From Theocolax elegans (taxonomy: Eukaryota; Arthropoda; Insecta; Hymenoptera; Cerocephalidae), in NCBI GenBank assembly GCA_026168455.1, contig CM047430.1, positions 23,330,735 to 23,394,734 of the forward strand: DNA of 64,000 bases. The letters are read 5' to 3'. The notes beneath the pieces were generated by a model. That model saw only the letters and a program-made list of their open reading frames with translations, did not search any database and was not told the origin of the DNA. Made by a program: the position numbers and the translations under genes. Positions 53,493 through 64,000 of this stretch are shown piece after piece (positions within the stretch are counted from its first letter, which is position 1; each line of letters opens with the position of its first letter).

Positions 53493-53805
53493 CAGTCGGA
53501 CACGAGCGAGCCGAGCGACGAAAGCCCCGATCCTTCAGACGAAAGCGAAGATTCCAAAAATGAAGAACTAGGTCCAGAAACCGATTTTGAACAACCGGAC
53601 AGCATCGCAAGTAACGAGCAAAACGATGACGCAATGAACCTCTCGGCTGTCGTCGAAACACCCAAGAGCCCGGAAACAAATCACGGTATGGATATCGACC
53701 AACAACCAGAACTAACTATAGGCAACGGTGACCGAAACGAAGCACCGGCCAACAGTAATCTTGCGCAACCTACACCGTACAGTGACAAATTAATGAAATA
53801 CCTAA
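53493..53805 (+). pseudogene. Gypsy C acidic linker
   Basis: A stop at 53490-53492 ends the OTU frame; the same frame remains open afterwards and is Asp/Glu/Ser-rich ('SDTSEPSDESPDPSDESEDS'), then reads 'MNLSAVVETPKSPETNHGMD'. It is followed by a shift to frame 1 near 53805. Confidence 0.55.
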
Positions 53806-54250
53806 CCATCAGATGACGAAGAGCCTCCTCCCTTTTCTACCTTAACAATTGTTAATCAACACCCATTTCTATTCAAGGAAAACTTAGTTTATCTAGCAAC
53901 ATCCGACGGGCTTCTGAACACCGAAATACAGGAGGCCTTAACAGAGAGAGCGTACATAGATTTGGAACAATTCAAAGGGAAAACATTTGCAGTCGGCGAA
54001 ATCCACACATACAACATCAAGGACATAACAATGATGTGCATATACATAAAGCATTATATCGACGAAAAGCCGCTCAGAGTTAACATAAGAAAATGCTTAA
54101 TTTTACTCAAAAATCTGTTAGTCGCCAAATCTATCAAAACAATAGCAGTCATTAGAGATTTCGCGGTGTTATCAGTCGGTGAATGGGCTTATTTCATAGA
54201 ACAATTTAATAGGATATTTAAAGCACTACTGATAATCGGAGTATTGTATA
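53806..54250 (+). pseudogene. Gypsy C macro-domain-like segment before integrase
   Basis: Open in frame 1 from 53806 and continuous with the integrase. Pattern: 'FLFKENLVYLATSDGLL' (beta strand with small residues), 'FKGKTFAVGEIHTYNI', 'DEKPLRVNIRKCLILLKNLL' (helix after KP), 'IKTIAVIRDFAVLSVGEWAY' (strand, loop, W) and 'FIEQFNRIFKALLIIGVLY'. The order of strands and the K-P...L...L / strand / G.W pattern resemble a macro (ADP-ribose-binding) domain of the Poa1 type. The glycine-rich ligand loop is poorly conserved, so binding may be lost. This is an inference from pattern only. Confidence 0.4.
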
Positions 54251-55362
54251 CAAATAATATACCTGTACCCCCGACCGAAGACAGATACACGGTCATCAAA
54301 GAATACCATGAAGCAGCTCTCGGAGGACATCGAGGCATAAACAAAACGTACGCAAAGGTAGCCAACGACTATTATTGGAGAAATATGCGCCCGGACATAC
54401 GTCAGTTCGTCCTGAGATGCGCCGATTGTCAAAGCAACAAATTGGTACGACAGAAAACGAAATTGCCTTTAGTTATCAGTAACACGCCCTCATTCCCATT
54501 CGCCCAGCTTTCATTAGATTTTTACGGTCCATTGCCAGTAAGCAAGAACGGTTATCGCTATATTCTATCAGCTCAAGACTGGCTGACGAAATGCGTTATA
54601 CTTGTACCAGTAAAAACAGCTACAGCCGAAGAAGTAGCCCGCGCTCTAATCGAAAAAGTAATCGCTTACGTAGGCACGCCAGCTGCAATTATAACCGATA
54701 ACGGTAGCCATTTTCAAAATAAACTATTAGAACACTTCGCAAAAATCTTTCGCATTAGCAAATATAACACCACAGCCTACCACCCCCAATCTCAGGGCGG
54801 AATCGAGCGTATGCACCACACATTAACCGAATACCTGCGCAAATACGCGGATACAACAAACAATTGGTGCGAATGGACGCCATTTTGCCAACATGCTTAC
54901 AACTGCACCGAACACGAAAGCACCGGCTATTGCCATCACGAACTACTGTTAGGATATAAACCGAGAACGCCGTCGAGCTTCCCGCCAAAAGAGCACTTCC
55001 CTACGTACAGCGAATACGCAGGCGACCTCACCACCAACCTCACCCAGTTACAAACAATGGCTGCGATTAATCTCGTACAGTCTAAATATCGGTCCAAATA
55101 CTACTATGATAAAAGACTAAACGTACAACATTTTAGGGAAGGCGAAATAGTTCGACTAGTTAAAGACCCACCAGTAGGCAAATTTCATAAGGAATACGAA
55201 GGCCCATACGAAATTATAAAAATCAATCGCAAAACACACAATGTCACAATTAGAAACGGACCCATAATCAAAACCGTGCACGCTAATAAACTCAAACGAG
55301 CCCCCGACTTCCAAACACTACCTATTACAACAAACAACAGAACGGGTACTCAAGACCTTTAG
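54251..55362 (+). CDS. Gypsy C integrase
   Basis: Uninterrupted in frame 1. Zinc domain: 'HEAALGGHRGINKTY' and 'CADCQSNKLV'. Core: first Asp in 'AQLSLDFYGPLPVS', second in 'AAIITDNGSHFQNK', Glu in 'QGGIERMHHTLTEY'. The C-terminal GPY motif is 'EYEGPYEIIKINRK', ending 'VHANKLKRAPDF'. All catalytic residues are present. The stop is TAG at 55360-55362. No env follows: the next 2.8 kb is non-coding. This is the best-kept part of element C. Confidence 0.93.
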
Positions 55363-56630
55363 CACGGACATATTACCGCGGCTAACGATCGCGCTCAAAG
55401 CGCGCATCAGTTTTCCTTTTATTAACCACATAATACCAAATCATCAGAACAATTATAATCACACAACTGTTATTATAAATCGCAACTATACTATTTTATA
55501 ATTACACACACACAAACATCAGTCGTACTAATTAATAATAAATAACTGGCAAAAGCAATCGAATACTAACTCACGAATAAGAATTCGACGGTTAATGAAC
55601 TGTAGTGCGGTCCTATTAGCGCGGCTAACGGACGCGCCACAGACGTTTGCAACTGATTTATAATTTATGCACTAAACAATCCAAAACCAGAATAACAGGT
55701 CATTCTCATCATAAATAATTTATAAACAAATTAAATCCCATTAACAAATTAATCGCAAAAACGTTATGTTGAGAAATATAATAACCGGAACCTTAATTAA
55801 CAAAATCCAATCAAATTCAAAGATATCAATTTGTTAATTAACAATTATAAACACTCGACCAAATCACCCATATAGTTTTGTAAAGCTCACATACCAAACA
55901 AACCATACTCATAAAAATATACCCTTGTTATAATAAACAAATTTATAAATAAATTAAATAACATAAATAAATAGATTAACAAAAAATTTTCTTTTGCAAA
56001 AATAGAAACCTTACCCTTAGTTAACGAACTACACCAAAACACACCATCATAGTCTGGATAGAAACCGAGATATGAATTTGTTAATTAACAAAATCGATCG
56101 CACAACGAAAACACCTATATAGTTTCGGATCACACGTTCAACGGATAATTCAAGATCGAAGAGAAATTCTAGCCAAATAAGAGAGCAAAAATATAAATAA
56201 TTTGACAATTATTGTTAATAAAAAATTTCAAAAATCTCATTTATCAAAATTAACAATCAGCAACCCTAATTGCAAAATTACAAATACTCTGTTTCCACAA
56301 ATTCGAAAATATTTTCTAAAAATACGTACAATTTTGCAACTACTGAAAAATAAATTGTTATAATAGTAAAATTAACATGTCGGGCACGTGCTAAACCAAA
56401 TCCACATATAAAAAACCCAAAAAGATGAAAGCAAATAGTAATAACAATTTTTACTCGAAAAATGAAAATTCTTCACTGTACGAGTAATACGACACCTCTC
56501 CGCGAGCAATAGAGGCCATAGATCAAAAGTTATAGCAAATAACATTTTCGACTTTAAATATAACAACAACCATAAATAAATAAAGAGGGCCACATACTCC
56601 AATGTACGAAATTACATAAAATAACAAATA
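55363..56630. repeat. Element C 3' region, degenerate ~240-bp repeats
   Basis: Words recur about 240 bp apart: 'attaccgcggctaacgatcgc' (first 20: attaccgcggctaacgatcg, 55375) with 'attagcgcggctaacggacg' (55617), and 'caatttgttaattaacaatt' (55829) with 'gaatttgttaattaacaaaa' (56073), each followed by 'cctatatagttt'-type sequence. There is no ORF. Long non-coding 3' regions occur in some gypsy elements; the repeat arrangement is unusual. Confidence 0.55.
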
Positions 56631-56990
56631 GTAAGTATAGCGCGGGGAGGGAGAAGCAAAGCTTGAGGCGGGGAAAAAGTGCCCCGGACTTCAGAGCCGT
56701 AACAGCGCACACCGCGCCACGCGCGAAAGACCCGCTCGCCGTGGCAAATGCATTGCCAGCATAGAGCGCGCGACGCGGAGAGAGAGAGACAGAGCGCGAG
56801 TCGCGACAAAGTGTCTCGGGCATCAGGGCCGCGACAGCGCACATCGCGCCACGCGCGAGAGACCCCACACTGCGACGAATGCATTGCCAGCATACAGCGC
56901 GCACGTGGAGAGAGAGAGAGAGAGAGAGACAGAGCGCGATACGGGGAAAAGTGACCCGGACACATAGCCGAACGACACGTTGGCCGTGCC
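56631..56990. repeat. GC-rich tandem repeat, ~131-bp unit, with GA tracts
   Basis: 'cagcgcacaccgcgccacgc' at 56703 and 'cagcgcacatcgcgccacgc' at 56834 anchor two units; 'aatgcattgccagcata' recurs at 56746 and 56877. A third partial unit starts near 56940. (GA)n tracts lie inside. ORFs over this array on both strands are repeat artefacts. Confidence 0.75.
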
Positions 56991-58136
56991 CGGACCCTTG
57001 CAGGCATATTCATTTTAAACCTTCCCATCTAATTTCAAATCATACATTTTCTTGAAACAATGTAATATTTATATTTTTATACTATACAAATATTATGCGT
57101 CCGGAAAAACACGTTTTCTCACAATTAGACGATATAAAACAGTATTATTACATTCAATATTGCACTTATAAACACAAAATAAATTTAAATCTCTGTAAGC
57201 AAACCTAATAATTTCAATAAAAACTATTATTATTATATTAATACAACGTTTATAGGAATATTCACCAAAATCAGTAAAAATACGTCAATATTATAGTTAA
57301 TATTGCAATTTAAATACCGAAGTCAACTAAAATCCCCATAACTAAACATATAATAATTTCGACAAATACCATTATTATTAACTTATTAGATCTTTTATAG
57401 GTATATTCACCTAAATCAGTGAAATACATCAATATTGCAATTAAAATCGCAATAATATAGAAACAGTCTGCAAATTTTAAGTACACATCCGGATCTCTCG
57501 GAGCGACCTTCCTAGTCCTCTTACTATTAGTACTATTGGCATAGAAAACAACTCTTCCGAAATGTCGCAAAGATAGGCGACACGGAAACGTTCGAACAAT
57601 AAAAATAGAACCGAACCAGCTGCACGAATGTCTTAATAAAATGGCGATGACGAGCAAAAGTCCGCGTCAAATGAGCGACCAAGACCGCCCGTCATCGGTC
57701 GTCGAACTGCGCGACCACCGCGCGTAATAAAAACAGAAGTCAGCAACACAGTAACCCAGTTACACAGCTGACATATCGCATAACGACACATATACATAGA
57801 TGTACAGAAAACTTAATGTGTTTTACTTTTCAGATAGGCAGGACCAGTACACCAAAGTACGCGCATCATATCAAACCTTATTCTTACGCATATACATTTG
57901 TTTTTTCTTTAATTTTGTTTCACAGGTCAACATAGCGCATTAATGGTACTATCCTTATCTTCAAATGTAAAGCGAATCATAAAACAAATTGTAATAGGAA
58001 GAAAGGCCACAGCCAATTGTACATGGCACACGGCCATACACACATACACATACACACACATGCACACCGCACTCGAGAAACCAATTTTTTTTTATCCTAG
58101 CTCCATTCGTTAATTATAACACCGTCGACGAGGACG
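56991..58136. other. Element C 3' non-coding region, distal part
   Basis: Two diverged copies of a ~170-bp AT-rich unit ('aaaactattattattatatta' near 57219; 'caaataccattattattaac' near 57362). It ends with a (CACATACA)n tract near 58035 and the purine-rich 'cgacgaggacg' directly before the LTR. A 115-codon hydrophobic ORF on the minus strand (57310-57657) falls inside the repeats and is not accepted. Confidence 0.5.
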
Positions 58137-58919
58137 TGTAACGTACGGTCCAAGGCCACTTCGGATCTTCACGTACCGCGCAATATTCTTAACATCGCAG
58201 TAAAATCGCACGCAAATTCGCGACGACATACGCGTATCGCATTGCATCCGGTTCGGACAAAGGCGACCATCGCCGACTCCATGCTGACTCGCGTTGAACG
58301 CGCGGAATTGACGGAAACCTATCGGCGACGGTTAGATTCACACGCTCCCAGTACCTGTTACCGGGCCAACAATCGCAACCCCAGCAATATTTGCACCGCC
58401 GCGAACATTCGACGGAAAAACCCCGAGTCTACTCAGCAAGAAAACGCTGACTCCAGGAGCCTTCCACCACCGGTGAGACGCTCGTCGAGCAGCCGAATCG
58501 CCGAACCTTCGGCAGAATCAAATCAGGCTCCGACACGTCCGGTCGCATAAGAATCAAATCAGTCTCCGACCCGTCCGGTCGCATAAGAATCAAATCAGTC
58601 TCCGACCCGTCCGGTCGCATAAGAATCAAATCAGTCTCCGACCCGTCCGATCGCATAAGAATCAAGTCAGTCCCCGACCCGTTCGGTCGCACGAGAATCG
58701 GAAGAGTCCCCGACCCGTCCGGTCGCACAAGAATCAGATCAGTCTCCGAACCGTCCGGTCGCACGAGAAACCTTTACCGATCACGAGAGTCGATATCTCC
58801 TCTTATCTCAAGGGACAGAACGTACCATACTTCCAATCCTCCTAATCGTGCTTGCCAACTTCGATCGGCAGCCAACGCGATTCCAACATCCCACACCTCT
58901 TCAGGTTACATACGTAACA
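58137..58919 (+). repeat. 3' LTR of gypsy element C (783 bp)
   Basis: Begins TGTAACGTA and ends TACGTAACA, near-perfect terminal inverted repeats. The part from 58466 matches the 5' copy. It carries seven copies of the 36-bp repeat (58528-58775) against six in the 5' LTR. Relative to that copy it lacks about 85 bp, including the AATAAA signal, after 'gatatctcc'. Unequal repeat number, deletion and a foreign 5' half in the other copy show that the two LTRs did not stay identical. Confidence 0.8.
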
Positions 58920-60703
58920 AATTTTGCACACAACTTACAATGTGAAAAATAAGTAAGAAAAAAATTAAATATATATTGTTGATTACTTATTTTCAAAATC
59001 TGTAGGTTAAAGTTGTTGAAAAAAGTAAAATCTTGCAAAAACACACAAAATTCAATTAAATACTTATTGTTAAGATTTTATAACGTATATTACGATAAAT
59101 TTAATTGTTTAATGTAATTAAATTAAAATTAAAACAATTAGAATATTTATCATGTCAAAATTGAATCTATCAATTTTACAAGTGTCGGTGAATTCTCAAC
59201 TTCTTGTATACTTAGATCTGACATTTGTACACAACTTTAAATGTATAAAATAAGTAAGAAAAAAATTAAATAAAAATTGTTGATTGCTTATTTTAAAATT
59301 TGTTGGTAAAAGTTGTTGAAAAATGTAATAAACCTTGCCAAATTGCATATAATTCAATTAAATAATTATTGTTACGTGTTTATAATGTATATTACGTTCA
59401 ATTTCATTGTTTGATGTAATTAAATTAACATTACAACAATTACAATATGTATAATGTCAAAATTGAATCTGTCGAGTTTTCCATGATTGGTGGTTTTTGG
59501 ATGGATCATAATTTTTCAACTTCTAGTGCACATAGATGTCTAAAATTTTGCACACAACTTACAATGTGAAAAATAAGCAAGAAAAAAATTAAATATAAAT
59601 TGTTGATTACTCATTTTCAAAATCTGTTGGTAAAAGTTGTTGAAAAATGTAAAACCTTGCAAAAACACACAAAATTCAATTAAATACTTATTGTTAAGTG
59701 GTTTATAATGTATATTACGTTAAATTTAATTGTTTAATGTAATTAAATTAACATTAAAACAATTACAATATGTATAATGTCAAAATAGAATCTGTCGAGT
59801 TTTCCATGATCGGTGTTTTTATGGGTGGGTCATAATTTTTCAACTTCTAGTGTACATAGAGGTCTAAAATTTTGCACACAAAGTACAATGTGAAAAAAAA
59901 AGTAAGAAAAAAATTAATTTAAATTGTTGATAACTCATTTTCAAAATATGTTGATTAAAGATGTTGAAAAAAGTAAAACCTTGCAAAAACACACAAAATT
60001 CAATTAAATACTTATTGTTAAGTGGATTATAATGTATATTACGTTAAATTTAATTGTTTAATGTAATTAAATTAACATTAAAACAATTAGAATACTTATC
60101 ATGTCAAAATTGAATTTGTCAATTTTACAAGTGTCGGTGAATCCTCAACTTCTTGTATACTTAGATCTGACATTTGTACACAACTTTAAATGTATAAAAT
60201 AAGTAAGAAAAAAATTATATAAAAATTGTTGATTACTCATTTTCAAAATATGTTGATTAAAGTTGTTAAAAAATGTAAAACCTTGCAAAAACACACAAAA
60301 TTCAATTAAATACCTATTTTTAAGTGTTTATAATGTATATTACGTGAAATTTAATTGTTTAATGTAATTAAATTAACATTAAAACAATTACAATATGTAT
60401 AATGTCAAAATTGAATCTGTCGAGTTATCCATGATGGGTGTTTTTATGGGTGGGTCATAATTTTTCAACTTCTAGTGTACATAGAGGTCTAAATTTTTGT
60501 ACACAACTTACAATGTGAAAAATAAGCAAGAAAAAAATTAAATATAAATTGTTGATTACTCATTTTCAAAATATGTTGATTAAAGTTGTTGAAAAAAGTT
60601 AAACCTTGCAAAAACACACAAAATTCAATTAAATACTTATTGTTAAGGTTTATAATGTATATTACGTGAAATTTAATTGTTTAATGTAATTAAATTAACA
60701 TTA
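58920..60703. repeat. Satellite, ~310-bp unit, about 6 copies
   Basis: Monomer starts near 58921, 59227, 59551, 59873, 60174 and 60497. Each holds 'cacaacttacaatgtgaaaa' or a variant, 'aacacacaaaattcaattaa' and 'taatgtaattaaattaacat'. Two subtypes occur ('ttttgcacac' and 'catttgtacac'). The array starts right at the LTR end and stops sharply at 60703. AT-rich, no ORF. Confidence 0.9.
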
Positions 60704-61449
60704 AGGGGATGTCGGATAGTCCTGAAAATACCTACCTTACCGGTATAGTCGGTAATTTTGACTTTTGATTTTTTAAATAAGAATTGAGGTATTATGTTAA
60801 AAAAGTGCGAACTTCAAGCCCTTCAGTTTTTTATGAGGAAGCTATAAATAAATTTCGAATCAGTAAAAATAAATATTTTTAATATGATTCTTTGGTTTGA
60901 AAATTTTGAACCCAAACATCGCACCTTTAATACATATAAAATTTAACGAAAATTTAGCTAAACCATCACCACAATTTATGTGAGGGCTTGACGTTCTTAC
61001 TTTTTGAAAAAAATAAAAAAAGCAATAAAGAAATCTACTATTACCTTCCCCCACTCCACTAAGATTTTTGAGAATTGGCGGGTTCACGACATATCTTAAC
61101 AAAGGTCATCGAAACATTTTATTCACATTATTTTTATGAAACATGAGTTTGGTTAATGAGTATAATTACTTAATCTTAATAATAAATATACTTTGCAATG
61201 TGGACGCTAGTTAAAATATAATATAAAATTTGTTGCGAGAGATGGCGCCACCAACGCTTTCCGAAAAGTAAAATACATTGTAGCTCTTTATACATTGAAA
61301 ATTATATACATATTTCATGGTATATGTAATCACGATTATAATTTATTTTTTTACTATTTTCAAGAATCATAGAGCTGGTCGTCATGTACTTAGAGCTTGT
61401 AATTGGTTGCCATGTCTAATTTACATAATTTTAAATTTGTTTCTTTATA
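60704..61449. other. AT-rich, no gene seen
   Basis: Unique AT-rich sequence. The 80-codon minus ORF at 60860-61102 shows no domain. Confidence 0.5.
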
Positions 61450-61940
61450 TGAATCTCTGTTCGGGTGCATTTCTTCTCACCGTCTAGCAAATTTTCAATT
61501 ATTTTATTAAAAAGATACACACAAACCCGATTAACAAAAAATCTGAGGGACAATAATTAAAAAATGTGAAATATTCATAATTTTATACTGCAGTAGGTCT
61601 ACGGGGACCGTGCAAGGCTTACGGCAATCGTGCGCACGGTCCCCGTAGACTATCGAAGCATAAGTCTGTGTTTCATATCGATTTAAAATTCTGGGAAAAA
61701 TCAGATGCATTGTTTAGTAGAGGCATATATTCTATTAAACGGTATTTCGAGATTGAAATACCTTTTGCGACCTAATTAGCAATTTTGCTAAATTTTATTA
61801 ATTAAGAAATCTCTGTTCGGCTGAATTTCTTGTCATCTACTAGCGTATTTTCAATTATTTTATTAAAAAGATACACGCAAACCCGAATTACAAAAAATTT
61901 GAGAGACAATAATTAATAAATGTTAAATATTAATAATTTT
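61450..61940. repeat. Direct duplication (~135 bp, offset 357) with hairpin H1 between
   Basis: 'aatctctgttcggg/ctg' and 'attttcaattattttattaa' with 'aaagatacacacaaacccga' at 61450-61585 return at 61807-61940. Between them is hairpin H1: GTCTACGGGGACCGTGC (61597-61613) and GCACGGTCCCCGTAGAC (61634-61650), a perfect 17-bp stem. Confidence 0.8.
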
Positions 61941-62015
61941 CTTTTATTTTAAATTGTATAACAAATGTACAAAAATTAATTTAAAAGTGTATAATAGAAA
62001 TACACAGATTTATTA

Positions 62016-62660
62016 AAATCGCCTTGCGAAATCACCTTCTGCATAGCTCCAACGAACGATTATTTTTCAATCTATTTATATTTTTATTTACAGTCCCTTT
62101 GTTTATTTTAATATAAAAACGCGATTCATATCCCAAAATATAGGTTATAAAATGCTAGTGAATACAAATATTAGTAATTACGAAAAGGCTTGAAGAAAAT
62201 CTAAAATCATCGTTATAAATGTTAAAAAAAATCTAATGCTTTAAACAAAAATCAAGTTTCCCGTTTCCAAGTCTACGGGAGGGGATCACGCTCGCGCTTT
62301 CGTGCGAATCCCCGCCCGTAGAGTACTGAACGCGCGCTGCGTCGATTATTTCTTTTCATCTGTTTGGAACGGTAAAATCGCCTTGCGGAATCACCTTCTC
62401 CTTAGCTCCAGCGAACGATTATTTTCTACTCTATTTATATTTTTATTTTCAGTTTTTTTGTTTATTTTAATATAAAAACGCGACTCGTATCCCAAAATAA
62501 AGGTTATAAAATGCTAGTGAATACAAATATTAGTAATTACGAAAAGGCTTGAAGAAAATCTAAAATCATCGTTATAAATGTTAAAAAAAATCTAATGCTT
62601 TAAACAAAAATCAAGTTTCCCGTTTCGAAGTCTACGGGAGGGGATCACGTTCGCGCTATA
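62016..62660. repeat. Direct duplication (~290 bp, offset ~356) with hairpin H2
   Basis: 'aaaatcgccttgcgaaatca' at 62016 and 'aaaatcgccttgcggaatca' at 62373 start two copies of about 95 percent identity, ending 'tctacgggaggggatcacg'. The first copy continues into hairpin H2: TCTACGGGAGGGGAT (62272-62286) with ATCCCCGCCCGTAGA (about 62308-62322). The second copy is cut before the closing arm. Confidence 0.8.
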
Positions 62661-63181
62661 ATGTAAACGTATATAGTAAATATTTTTATTTGGACCGGGC
62701 CGCATATCCATATATATATACATGTATATTGTGTATCGGCGGTCACCTTGTCGTCGTGCCATCGTGCCGGCCGTGACTCGCGAGTGATGTACTGATCGAT
62801 TTCCTATATAGTAAAGTTGGTCCTACATATAAAGTATGTACTAATATATGTATTAGTAATATCGAGATTACCGATATATAGCGATATTCTTGAACGTTCA
62901 TATTATATTACTAGTGGATTTGGGCGCGCTACGCGTGCCGATGTTTTCTTTTCCATTGATTTTCGAGTTTTTTCATGTTCGAGATCGAGATTCGAGATCT
63001 TCGATTCGAGCGCTTACTCAATTTTACAATAGGATAGACTAGATCATCAAGGCCATCGTTTACTGTTTTGTTTGATTTTTTTAAACCTCTAACCTACATA
63101 AAAAGTCTACTTAATATATTTGAGATGCCTTTTCGAGAGGATCGCGGGCTTATTTAGTATATAAGATATAAAAATATATAT
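62661..63181. other. Unassigned spacer before P3
   Basis: A few GC-richer words ('gccatcgtgccggccgtgac'), (TA)n pieces and a 71-codon ORF without a domain. The (TA)n tract at its end borders P3. Confidence 0.5.
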
Positions 63182-64000
63182 GGGCTATTTCACGTCAAGT
63201 GGTACGATAAAAATTTTAAATCGCTCCAAAATTTGAAAACAGGCTGGAAATATCTTCCAGAAGATAGAAAAAAAATTTTAGGTGTTAAAAATAATTTGCC
63301 TGAGAGTTATTCCACCATAAAAAATGGAAATTTTTCAATTTTTTAGGAAAATTTCTATTTTCAAAGCCATGTATCTCAAAATCTATTGATTTTTTTGAAA
63401 AATAATTATAGACAACTTTTGTTCAAAAGAATCTTTAGAACTTATCTACCTGGGTTACAATTCTTAGTTTTAAAATCTCGAAGAGATAGAACACCCGAAA
63501 ATATTGAATATCAAAAAAAGGGGACCACGCCACAATTGATTTTGATCTAACACCGCTCAAAAGATCACATTTTTCGAGAGCTTTCGAATGGCGGTGGTTA
63601 GATTATTGGCCAAGACCGCTGGTGTAAGTTATGCCTCATAAACCTCATAAAATCACTAATTTTCATGTATTTTAGGGCATAACTTACACCAGCGGTCTTG
63701 GCCAATAATCTAACCACCGCCATTCGAAAGCTCTCGAAAAATGTGATCTTTTGAGCGGTGTTAGATCAAAATCGATTGTGGCGTGGTCGCCTTTTTTTGA
63801 TATTCAATATTTTCGGGCGTTCTATCTCTTCGAGATTTTAAAATTAAGAATTGTAACCCAGGTAGATAAGTTCTAAAGATTATTTTGAACAAAAGTTGTT
63901 TGTAATGTTTTTAAAAAAAAATCAATAGATTTTGAGATAAATGGCTTTGAAAATAGAAATTTTCCAAAAAAATCGAAAAATTTCCATTTTTTATGGTGGA
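63182..64000. mobile_element. Palindromic element P3 (right end beyond window)
   Basis: Left end GGGCTATTTCACGTCAAGTG after a TA tract. The arms mirror each other around a centre near 63656: 'aagaccgctggtgtaagtta' (about 63612) with 'taacttacaccagcggtctt' (about 63681), and 'gaactttcgaatggcgg'-type words likewise. By symmetry the right end should lie near 64130. Termini and the 'atctcaaaatctattgattt' word relate it to P1 and P2. Confidence 0.85.

Noticed and set aside
57310..57657. Hydrophobic minus-strand ORF resembling a membrane protein
   Set aside because: Falls inside degenerate AT-rich repeats with no homologous signal or upstream context.

Overview
This 64-kb window looks like transposon-dense arthropod nuclear DNA. 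I infer an insect, possibly a hymenopteran; no single sequence proves the taxon. It is AT-rich, every recognisable protein belongs to a mobile element, and I found no convincing host gene, rRNA or functional tRNA. Long tandem arrays and nested insertions suggest pericentromeric or other heterochromatin.

Layout. 1-1277: 3' end of a plus-strand Ty3/gypsy element (A) with its LTR. 1281-2446: decayed Penelope-like reverse transcriptase. 2447-8293: non-coding repeats, including a 0.78-kb palindrome carrying two tRNA-like segments, a repeat R1 with a 501-bp insertion N, 305-bp inverted arms, a candidate structured RNA and about 360-bp tandem repeats. 8294-16450: minus-strand gypsy element B (gag, pol, and a third ORF with gag-like zinc fingers). 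16460-17509: probable solo LTR. 17603-18963: 1.36-kb palindromic element P1. 20221-23642: a Helitron-like 3' end, a 5'-truncated Jockey/CR1-type non-LTR element and simple repeats. 23643-24636: palindrome P2. 24657-29900: minus-strand autonomous Helitron, broken by stops and frameshifts. 29901-38480: AT-rich DNA, a tRNA-like SINE fragment, a 600-bp tandem duplication and a 3.1-kb satellite of 59-bp units. 38500-44240: minus-strand Ty1/copia element. 45481-58919: plus-strand gypsy element C. 58920-60703: about 310-bp satellite. 60704-64000: duplicated AT-rich segments, two GC-rich hairpins and palindrome P3, cut by the window end.

How the genes work together. The coding parts are standard retroelement sets (gag, protease, reverse transcriptase, RNase H, integrase) and a Helitron Rep/helicase. 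Two depart from the ordinary. Element C has a long extra section between RNase H and integrase, including a segment that reads as an OTU-like cysteine protease and another that resembles a macro domain. Element B has a downstream ORF whose zinc-finger pair parallels the end of its own gag. Three diverged palindromic elements (P1, P2, P3) share termini and TA-repeat targets and form a family with no coding capacity. Nearly every coding element has stops, frameshifts or catalytic losses, so I treat them as non-autonomous relics.
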